A stretch of 64,000 bases of DNA from Amycolatopsis decaplanina DSM 44594 (GTDB lineage: Bacteria > Actinomycetota > Actinomycetes > Mycobacteriales > Pseudonocardiaceae), in NCBI RefSeq assembly GCF_000342005.1, contig NZ_AOHO01000058.1:1-64000 (forward strand). Direction: 5' to 3'. The notes below the pieces were generated by a model, which ran no database searches, had not been told where the DNA came from, and saw only the letters and a list, made by a program, of their open reading frames with translations. Position numbers and translations under genes: made by a program. Below, piece after piece: positions 58,476 through 64,000 of this stretch. How positions within the stretch are numbered: the stretch's first letter is position 1; every line of letters begins with the position of its first letter.

Positions 58476-59465
58476 CTACCAGGTGCCCGATTCGACCGAT
58501 TCCCACATTCCCAAAACGGCCTTCGCTACGACATTCGGGCGTTCCATCTGCGCCACGTGGCCGGTTCGTGGCAGAACGAGCAACCGGGCGTGCGGAAGTA
58601 GCCGAGCGGTGCGCTCTGCGCGCCGGACGGAGATCACCCGGTCGTGCTGCCCCCACACGACGAGCGTCGGCGCGTCGACGGTCGGGGCGACCGCCCACAG
58701 CGACGCGGGCCCGCGGGCGGACCACGTCCGGAAGATGCCGAACGTGCTGCGGGCCAGCGCGGGGGCCGCCCAGGCGAACCCGGCGCGAGCGCTGTGCTCC
58801 TCTTCGAGCTCGTCCAGCCTGCTTTCGGCGAATCGGCCCGGGTCGGCGAAGCACAGCTTGATGACCTGCATGGCGCGTTCGCGCGGGCCGAGCGCGGCCA
58901 GTTGACGGCGCACCCTCGGGCCGATCAGCGGCAGGTACGCGAACGCCATCCGCGGGTCGGACAGCCGTTTCATACTGGGACGGAGATCCGGCATCGCGGG
59001 CGAGATCAGCGTCAGCGTCTTCACCAGCTCCGGACGGCGGGCCGCGACGAGCAGCGCTACTGCGCCACCCATCGAGTTGCCGAACAGGTGCACCGGCCCC
59101 GCTTCGAGGCTCTCGATGTGGCTCGCGACGATCTCGGCGTGCGCGTCGAGGCTGAAGTCGAAACCGTCGGGCGGCTCCGAATAGCCGAAACCCGGCAAAT
59201 CGACCGAGGTGCCTCCCGCTTGGGGCGCCAGCAGCGCGGCGAGGTCCGTCCAGTTCGTGGACGAACCGCCGAGCCCGTGGACGTAGACGGCCGTCTCGGG
59301 ACCGCCCGGCGTCCGGCGGGTGTGCAATTTCACCCCGCCGACACCTACTGTTTCCCCGGGCCAAGGGGGTGGCGCGGGATCCAACGACGGCAATGACCTG
59401 CGCGACAGCGGCACGTGGGTCAGCGGAGAGCGGCCCCCGGCGGCACGGGAAACTGAAGAAGACAC
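58476..59465 (-). CDS. Alpha/beta hydrolase (LipV-like position)
   Basis: 329 aa. Oxyanion segment HGLGG near residue 62, nucleophile elbow GNSMGG near 130, acid residue in WGQHDRVI and the catalytic His in TGHVAQMERP near 305 form a complete Ser-Asp-His triad. It has a short Pro-rich N-terminus and no signal peptide. The start is uncertain (GTG 59465, no good ribosome site). It ends 9 bp before the longest DUF3152 frame, on the same strand. Substrate class (esterase, lactonase or other) cannot be told from sequence. Confidence 0.88.
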   Translation of the reverse strand: MSSSVSRAAGGRSPLTHVPLSRRSLPSLDPAPPPWPGETVGVGGVKLHTRRTPGGPETAVYVHGLGGSSTNWTDLAALLAPQAGGTSVDLPGFGYSEPPDGFDFSLDAHAEIVASHIESLEAGPVHLFGNSMGGAVALLVAARRPELVKTLTLISPAMPDLRPSMKRLSDPRMAFAYLPLIGPRVRRQLAALGPRERAMQVIKLCFADPGRFAESRLDELEEEHSARAGFAWAAPALARSTFGIFRTWSARGPASLWAVAPTVDAPTLVVWGQHDRVISVRRAERTARLLPHARLLVLPRTGHVAQMERPNVVAKAVLGMWESVESGTW

Positions 59466-59570
59466 AGGATCAAGGATGCCCGACCCTTGGCGGTCCGGCC
59501 GTACCGGCGAGTAATCTCGAGCTCACTTCACGCGGCGGTGACCCCGCCCCGCGGAGCCCCGCTCGACTGC

Positions 59571-59645
59571 GCTGATGAGTTCTCGGCGGTAAGGATTGCC
59601 TCGAACAAGGCTGATGCGTTCTCGGCGGAGACGAGTGCCTCGAAC
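59571..59645 (+). repeat. Two 36-bp direct repeats in the tetR leader
   Basis: 59571-59606 and 59610-59645 are identical at 31 of 36 positions; both start GCTGATG and end GCCTCGAAC, with 3 bp between them. The second ends 10 bp before the tetR ATG, so at least part is probably transcribed. Confidence 0.85.
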
Positions 59646-59655
59646 TGGAGGAACG

Positions 59656-60279
59656 ATGACAGAAATGGCGCGACTGCAGGCGCGAGGCGTCCGCCTGCCC
59701 AGAACGGAACGCCGCGCCCAGCTGCTGGCCGCCGCGCAGCGGGTGTTCGCCGCGAACGGATACCACGCCGCCGCGATGGACGAAATCGCCGAAGAGGCCG
59801 GAGTCAGCAAACCGGTCCTCTACCAGCACTTCCCCGGCAAGCTCGACCTCTACATCGCGCTGCTGGAGAGCCACGTCGACGAACTGGTGCGCCGGGTCAA
59901 GGACGCGCTCGACTCCACGACGGACAACAAGCAGCGCGTGCCTGCGACCGTCGGGGCGTTCTTCGACTTCGTCAACAACGACGCCGGCGCGTTCCGCATG
60001 GTCTTCGAGTCCGACCTGCGCGGCGAGCCAGCCGTGCAGGAGGCGGTGGACCGGGCGACGTCGGCCAGCGTCGACGCGATCACCGAGACCATCACCGCCG
60101 ACGCGGGCCTCGACGAGGACAAGGCGCGCCTGCTCGCCGTCGGTCTCGTGGGCCTCTCGCAGGTCAGCGCGCGGTTCTGGCTGGCGCACCACAAGTCGAT
60201 GAGCCGCGAAGAGGCCGTTGCCCTCACCGCCAACCTCGCCTGGCGGGGTATCGGCGGTGGCTTCCCGCTGCAGCACTGA
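59656..60279 (+). CDS. TetR-family transcriptional regulator
   Basis: 207 aa. N-terminal HTH at about residues 16-65 (RAQLLAAAQRVFAANGYHAA, EEAGVSKPVLYQHFPGKLDLY). The C-terminal ligand-binding part contains VFESDLRGEPAVQEAVDRA and FWLAHHKSMSREEAV. Start ATG 59656 has GGAGGA upstream. It corresponds in context to Rv3208, the TetR gene that follows moeZ/DUF3152 in mycobacteria. Regulated genes are not evident. The leader has two 36-bp direct repeats. The DUF3107 gene that usually accompanies it is not present here. Confidence 0.92.
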   Translation: MTEMARLQARGVRLPRTERRAQLLAAAQRVFAANGYHAAAMDEIAEEAGVSKPVLYQHFPGKLDLYIALLESHVDELVRRVKDALDSTTDNKQRVPATVGAFFDFVNNDAGAFRMVFESDLRGEPAVQEAVDRATSASVDAITETITADAGLDEDKARLLAVGLVGLSQVSARFWLAHHKSMSREEAVALTANLAWRGIGGGFPLQH

Positions 60280-60281
60280 TC

Positions 60282-60345
60282 CGCGTTTCGTCCTCTACTT
60301 GCGGTCCTTGTACGCGCAACGACCGCAAGTAGAGGACGAATTGCG
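60282..60345. repeat. Palindromic element family E, copy E5
   Basis: Arms 60282-60303 and 60324-60345 (two mismatches near the outer end) with a 20-nt centre. The arm core TCGTCCTCTACTTGCG differs from E4 at both members of several pairs. Between the convergent tetR and amidohydrolase ends. Confidence 0.9.
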
Positions 60346-60373
60346 TCTCCCCGGTCGAAAAGATCACATCAGC

Positions 60374-61414
60374 TCACCGGACGCGGACGCCCCGCAAGAT
60401 GACCGCGATGGGATGCTCCAGCTGCCCGAGGTCTTCGCGCGGATCCTCCGCGTAGACGACGGCGTCGGCGGGCGCGCCCGGAACCAGCCCGGGCAACCCC
60501 AGGTATTCGCGCGCGGCCCACGAGCCGGCGGCGAGGGCGTCGTGCGTTCGCAGCCCGACCTCCGCCAGGGCGCGGATCTCGACGCCCACGCGACCATGCG
60601 GCCGGGAATCCGTACCGGCGAGGATCTTCACCCCGGCCTCCGCCGCCGCCACGACCAGCGCGGGATGCGCCTCGGCCCCGCCGACGAACCAGCGTTTCCG
60701 TGGAGTGTCCTCGCGGTTCCGCATGTTCCCCAGCGCCGACTGGAACACCGACAGCGTCGGTGTGAGCGCGGTTCCGCGGGCCGCCATGTCCGGCAGGTAG
60801 CCGGGGTCGAGCCACATTCCGTGCTCGACGGAATCGACTCCGGCGGCCACCGCGGCTTCGCCGCCGGCGGCGTGCTGGGAGTGCACCGCGAGACGGCCGC
60901 CCACCGCGTGCACCGCCTCGACGACCGCGATCATGACGTCGGACGGCACGGCGTCGTCGCCGGTCCGCCAGTCGGCGATGATCTTGGCCCAGCCGGTGCG
61001 TTTCGCCTGCGCCGCGGCGAGTGCGGGGAGCTCCGCGTGCGTGGCGCGCCGGCCCCAGCCGTCGAAGAACTGACCGTGCTGGGCGATCCACGGCCCGGCG
61101 TGCACCGCGCGGGGCAAGCCGGGTTCGGCGCCGAACCACTCGGGTGGCTCACCGGGCAGCCCTGGCGAGCGGATCATCGTGACCCCGGCGTCGACGTGCC
61201 GGTGCAGGTCGGCGCGCAGGATCTCCTCGTCCATCGGGTCACCGGGTTCCTCGGCTCCGGGATGAGTGTGGGCGTCGACGAGCCCCGGCAGGAGCCAGCC
61301 CTCCGCGACCAGGTCCGCGCCGGGGACCGGATCGGTGGTCCAGCGGTCGCCGTCGGCGTAGAGATCGACGTACTCGCCATCGGGAAGCGCACGGCCCCGG
61401 ACTCTGACGATCAC
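60374..61414 (-). CDS. Metal-dependent amidohydrolase (imidazolonepropionase-like)
   Basis: 346 aa cytosolic hydrolase. Metal ligands: DAHTH near residue 50, a His in LAVHSQHA, a His in SVEHGMWL and the Asp in ILAGTDSRPHG near 270. The end ADAVVYAEDPREDL is the usual return to the small beta-sandwich domain. Start GTG 61414 is chosen because it begins the family-like VIVRVRGRALPDG and has GAGGGGGA upstream. It is divergent from the AhpD-like gene and convergent with tetR. The substrate is unknown. Confidence 0.9.
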   Translation of the reverse strand: MIVRVRGRALPDGEYVDLYADGDRWTTDPVPGADLVAEGWLLPGLVDAHTHPGAEEPGDPMDEEILRADLHRHVDAGVTMIRSPGLPGEPPEWFGAEPGLPRAVHAGPWIAQHGQFFDGWGRRATHAELPALAAAQAKRTGWAKIIADWRTGDDAVPSDVMIAVVEAVHAVGGRLAVHSQHAAGGEAAVAAGVDSVEHGMWLDPGYLPDMAARGTALTPTLSVFQSALGNMRNREDTPRKRWFVGGAEAHPALVVAAAEAGVKILAGTDSRPHGRVGVEIRALAEVGLRTHDALAAGSWAAREYLGLPGLVPGAPADAVVYAEDPREDLGQLEHPIAVILRGVRVR

Positions 61415-61474
61415 GGTGTCCCCCTCGTGACTTTGTCGAGTCGACTCAACCACGGACGACGGCCCCGCGAGAAG

Positions 61475-61491
61475 AGCAAGGGACCTTTGCT
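61475..61491. repeat. Family C unit, copy C3
   Basis: A single AGCAAGGGACCTTTGCT unit followed by ACCGCTTTG. It is between the divergent amidohydrolase and AhpD-like starts, about 90 bp from the latter. Confidence 0.65.
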
Positions 61492-61582
61492 ACCGCTTTG
61501 ATCCATCCAGCGGCACCGGACCGGGCCCGGCGTCGGCTATGAATCGAGCGACCGCGTTGCCGATCCGCGAGGAGTAGTCACC

Positions 61583-62119
61583 ATGCCCCACATCGCGCTC
61601 GACGAGAACCTGCCCGGCATCACCGCTCTGTTCGCGTACCGGCCGGAGACCGCCGCACCGCTCGGGCAACTCGCCGAGGTCCTGCTTCGCGGCCCGAGCA
61701 GCCTCAGCGTGGGCGAGCGCGAACTGATCGGCGCGGTCGTCTCGCGCGGCAACGACTGCACGTTCTGCTCACGCAGTCACGCGGCCGTCGCCGCCGAAGC
61801 GCTCGAAGGTGGCATGCCGGTCGTCGAAGCGGCTTGGAAGGACGTCGACGGTGCACCCGTGTCGGCGAAGGTGAGGGCGCTTCTGCACGTCGCGCTCGCC
61901 GTCCGCGAGAGCGGGAAATCCGTGGGCGAAGATCTGATCGAGAGCGCCCGCGCGGAGGGCGCGACGGATGTCGAGATCCACGACACGGTCCTGATCGCGG
62001 CCGCTTTCTGCATGTTCAACCGCTACGTCGACGGGCTCGCCACGGTCGCCATCGACGACCAGGACGCCTACCGCGAAACAGGCGTCCGTCTCCTGGCAAA
62101 CGGCTACACGAACCTCTGA
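61583..62119 (+). CDS. AhpD/carboxymuconolactone-decarboxylase-like peroxidase-related protein
   Basis: 178 aa all-helical protein. The redox motif is clear: ERELIGAVVSRGNDCTFCSRSH, i.e. E...CxxCxxxH as in AhpD, at about residues 49-70. The second half (SAKVRALLHVALAVRESG, FCMFNRYVDGLAT) matches the uncharacterised peroxidase-related family. It probably reduces peroxides or forms part of an alkylhydroperoxidase relay; electron donor unknown. Start ATG 61583 follows GAGGAG. It faces an alpha/beta hydrolase gene across a large palindrome cluster. Confidence 0.9.
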   Translation: MPHIALDENLPGITALFAYRPETAAPLGQLAEVLLRGPSSLSVGERELIGAVVSRGNDCTFCSRSHAAVAAEALEGGMPVVEAAWKDVDGAPVSAKVRALLHVALAVRESGKSVGEDLIESARAEGATDVEIHDTVLIAAAFCMFNRYVDGLATVAIDDQDAYRETGVRLLANGYTNL

Positions 62120-62123
62120 CGAG

Positions 62124-62140
62124 AGCAAGGGACCTTTGCT
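62124..62140. repeat. Family C unit, copy C4
   Basis: AGCAAGGGACCTTTGCT five bases after the AhpD-like stop; first element of the 236-bp palindrome cluster between convergent genes. Confidence 0.65.
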
Positions 62141-62160
62141 ACCACTTGGCCGCGGCCCAC

Positions 62161-62243
62161 GTCGCGAAAGCCACTTTCGCGACGCCTGATGTCCCGAAAG
62201 TGGCTTTCGCGACGCCTGATGTCCCGAAAGTGGCTTTCGCGAC
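62161..62243. repeat. Family D tandem array, copy D2 (three units, 30-bp period)
   Basis: Three 23-bp near-palindromes (62161-62183, 62191-62213, 62221-62243), separated by the 7-bp spacer GCCTGAT. The second and third are identical; the first differs by the inner orientation CCAC versus TGG and one base. Each unit can fold alone or pair with a neighbour. Confidence 0.85.
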
Positions 62244-62284
62244 ATCCTCGGATACCCCGGCCGAAGCCCTGACCTGCAAAAAGA

Positions 62285-62350
62285 GAGCAAGGGACCTTTG
62301 CTACCACTTGCCTCAGTGTCGAGAGAAGCGGTAGCAAAGGTCCCTTGCTC
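62285..62350. terminator. Family C inverted pair, copy C5
   Basis: Perfect 21-bp arms (62285-62305 and 62330-62350) with a 24-nt loop. The right arm ends 5 bp before the stop of the alpha/beta hydrolase gene, so it may terminate that gene. Confidence 0.8.
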
Positions 62351-62355
62351 CCCTT

Positions 62356-63279
62356 TCAGACCCTCGCGGCGCGGCGTACGAGGGCTGCGATGCGGTCCGA
62401 AACCTCTTGTGCCCGTTCCTGCGGGAGCATGTGCCCGGCGCCCGGGTAGCGCACGAATTCGGCGTCCGGCAGTTCGTCGGCGATGACCTTGGCGTGCGGC
62501 GGCGGGCAGAGCCTGTCCCGCTCCCCCGCGAGCACGATCACCGGTTTGCCCTGCAACGCGGCCAGCGTGACACGGCAGTCGTGCCGCGAGATCGCGTCCT
62601 GGAAACCCGCGACGCTCGCCGGATGCGCGCACAGCAACTGCTCGGCGACCGAGTCCACGTCGGCACGCTGGGGTCGTCGCCCGAAGACGAGCAGCCGCGC
62701 ACCGGGCCGCACCACCGACAGCGGCAGCGGCAAGGCGTCCCGGCGGTTCTTCGCGAGCAGCTTCGCGAGCCTCCGTTCGAACCTCGCCGCGCCGCTGCCC
62801 GCGATCCCCGGCAGGCCGAGGGTGATCCGGTCCATCTCACCGGACGACGTGGCGACGAACGCGACCCCTGCGACGCGCCGGGCCACGAGGTCGGGATGCC
62901 TGCGGGACAGTTCCATGATCGTCATGCCGCCCATGGAGTGTCCGGCGAGCACGAGCGGCCCGTTCGGGACGCGGTCCTGGATCAGCTCGGCGAGATCGTC
63001 GGCGAGGGTCGCGATCGTGGCCGTCCCCGGTTTCGCCGGCGCGGAACCGCCGTGGCCGCGCAGGTCGTAGCGCAGGATCCGGACGGAGTCGCCGAGCCGC
63101 GACGCCACGCCGTCCCAGGTCCGGTGGTCCTGCGTCCAGCCGTGCACGAGTACCAGCGTGAGTTCGGAGTCGGCGGGCCCGCTCGTCTCGACGTGCAGGG
63201 CGGTGCCGTCGCCGGTCACGAACCGGTGTTCCCGCGACGGGTCCCACGAGACGGCGTCGCGCTGCTTGACGCTCCTCAT
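62356..63279 (-). CDS. Alpha/beta hydrolase
   Basis: 307 aa. Oxyanion segment VHGWTQDHRTWDG near residue 45, nucleophile elbow GHSMGG near 115, acid residue in LAGERDRLCPP and catalytic His in GAGHMLPQE near 285: a full triad. No signal peptide. Start ATG 63279 overlaps the AurF-like stop (ATGA), so the two are co-translated. The pairing suggests it acts on the same metabolite as the oxygenase, but the substrate is unknown. Confidence 0.9.
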   Translation of the reverse strand: MRSVKQRDAVSWDPSREHRFVTGDGTALHVETSGPADSELTLVLVHGWTQDHRTWDGVASRLGDSVRILRYDLRGHGGSAPAKPGTATIATLADDLAELIQDRVPNGPLVLAGHSMGGMTIMELSRRHPDLVARRVAGVAFVATSSGEMDRITLGLPGIAGSGAARFERRLAKLLAKNRRDALPLPLSVVRPGARLLVFGRRPQRADVDSVAEQLLCAHPASVAGFQDAISRHDCRVTLAALQGKPVIVLAGERDRLCPPPHAKVIADELPDAEFVRYPGAGHMLPQERAQEVSDRIAALVRRAARV

Positions 63280-64000
63280 CGCTTCCCCGGCAGCAGGAAG
63301 GACTTGCGCCAGAAGTACATGCCCGGCTTGCCGACCAGACCGGATTCCTGCAGGAAAGGCATGATCTTCTCTCCCGCCCACTGGATGCTTTCGCGCCAGT
63401 TGGGGTTGTTCAGCGCGGCTTCGACGCCGTCACGCGGACGAATGCCGACGGCCTTGTAGACGCGCGGGTTGATGAAGGCCCGCGTCACGAAGTACGAAAT
63501 GAGCGCGATGATGAACTGCTGGTAGAGGATTTCCTTCTTCGACAGTTTCGCCATCCCGCGAGTCACCTCTTCGCGGGCGAAGGTGACGTGCCGGGCTTCC
63601 TCGAGCACGTGGATCCGGTTGACCATGCGCACCAGCGGCTGGATGTCCGGGTCGTTCATCTGCTCGCGCTGAAGCCGGTCGAGGACCTCCTCGGCGACGA
63701 GGATCGCGCCGTAACGCGCGGGGCCGTAGCTGATCGTCGGCATCAGTTTCGCCAGCCGCCGCAACCACGGCACCGGCCCGTAGGACGGGCAGCCGATCCG
63801 TGAAGCCATCCGCGCGAACATCGTCGAGTGACGGCATTCGTCCGCGATCTCGGTCAGCGCGTACTGGGCGTGCGAGCTGGTCGGGTCTTCGTCGTAGACC
63901 TCCTTGAGCAGCATCTGCATCAGGAGGATTTCGAACCACAGCCCCGTCGTGGCGACGCTCGCGACCTCGTGCTTGCCGAGTTCGACGCGCTGCTCTTCGG
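63276..64000 (-). CDS. AurF-like diiron oxygenase, partial (5' end beyond window)
   Basis: At least 241 aa are visible and the frame stays open to the right edge, so the N-terminus is missing. Diiron ligands fit the AurF/p-aminobenzoate N-oxygenase family: EIADECRHSTMFARM and HVLEEARHVTFAREE carry ExxxH/ExxRH helices. LVAEEVLDRLQREQM provides another acidic helix. It would be a soluble, O2-activating enzyme. The stop overlaps the alpha/beta hydrolase start. In this family some members oxidise amines, but many actinobacterial homologues have no known substrate. Confidence 0.88.
   Translation of the reverse strand, partial: EEQRVELGKHEVASVATTGLWFEILLMQMLLKEVYDEDPTSSHAQYALTEIADECRHSTMFARMASRIGCPSYGPVPWLRRLAKLMPTISYGPARYGAILVAEEVLDRLQREQMNDPDIQPLVRMVNRIHVLEEARHVTFAREEVTRGMAKLSKKEILYQQFIIALISYFVTRAFINPRVYKAVGIRPRDGVEAALNNPNWRESIQWAGEKIMPFLQESGLVGKPGMYFWRKSFLLPGKR

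Noticed and set aside
60280..60373. Place for the DUF3107 gene expected after TetR
   Set aside because: Only element E5 is present; no small frame resembling DUF3107 was found here or nearby.
62161..62243. Regular 30-bp repeats as a CRISPR array
   Set aside because: The units are palindromes separated by an identical 7-bp spacer; there are no unique spacers and no cas genes.
63276..64000. Start of a secondary-metabolite cluster because of the AurF-like enzyme
   Set aside because: No carrier protein, synthase or tailoring genes are in view; AurF-like proteins are common outside such clusters. The region beyond 64000 is not visible.

Overview
The window is high-GC actinobacterial chromosome with GTG and TTG starts and many ATGA/GTGA/TGATG gene overlaps. 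Gene content (mycobacterial-type AdnAB helicase-nuclease, MoeZ, DUF3152, NnaR-type nitrate regulator, AurF-like oxygenase) and several families of perfect intergenic palindromes point to Pseudonocardiaceae, most likely Amycolatopsis. The genus is an inference from pattern recognition; no 16S or other marker gene is present. No tRNA, rRNA, CRISPR array, transposase or phage gene was seen.

Layout. 0.1-7.0 kb: a minus-strand sugar operon (ROK repressor, solute-binding lipoprotein, two permeases, GH4 6-phospho-glycosidase, sugar kinase) with a readable promoter and operator. 7.1-14.8 kb: a small secreted protein, then a minus-strand set of two tandem DUF2207 membrane proteins, a catalytic and a non-catalytic M16 peptidase, and NudC. 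14.9-27.1 kb: an envelope locus built around MoxR, DUF58, DUF4350, DUF4129, RDD and SpoIIM-like proteins, flanked by two paralogous membrane-anchored zinc peptidases and interrupted by two secreted-protein genes. 27.3-37.2 kb: a two-TM potassium channel, a DoxX-like protein, AdnB and AdnA, an alkyltransferase-like protein, and a siderophore-interacting protein with an iron box. 37.3-42.0 kb: an orphan sensor kinase, a HemD-like protein coupled to a WYL regulator, DUF3224 and a winged-helix protein. 42.1-50.9 kb: a complete assimilatory nitrate operon (NasA, oxidoreductase, NarK, NirB, NirD, NnaR). 51.2-54.7 kb: a PadR regulator with an ABC exporter. 54.7-60.3 kb: TIGR02569 protein, MoeZ, DUF3152, an alpha/beta hydrolase and TetR, which together with AdnAB and the channel resemble the Mycobacterium tuberculosis Rv3200c-Rv3208 block. 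60.4-64.0 kb: amidohydrolase, AhpD-like protein, alpha/beta hydrolase and a partial AurF-like diiron oxygenase.

How they work together. Import, hydrolysis and phosphorylation of one sugar are combined in the first operon under its own ROK repressor. Nitrate is imported by NarK, reduced to nitrite by NasA and to ammonium by NirBD, with NnaR encoded last and a GlnR-like half site upstream. The 14.9-27 kb locus looks like a chaperone/envelope assembly. AdnAB is the resection motor for double-strand breaks.

The least explained signal is non-coding. At least five palindromic element families (here called A to E) plus two single structures sit mainly at convergent gene ends. Family E is the most striking: five copies share exactly 22-bp arms and a 20-nt centre, the arms change in a compensatory way, and one copy is read into the start of a DUF2207 protein.
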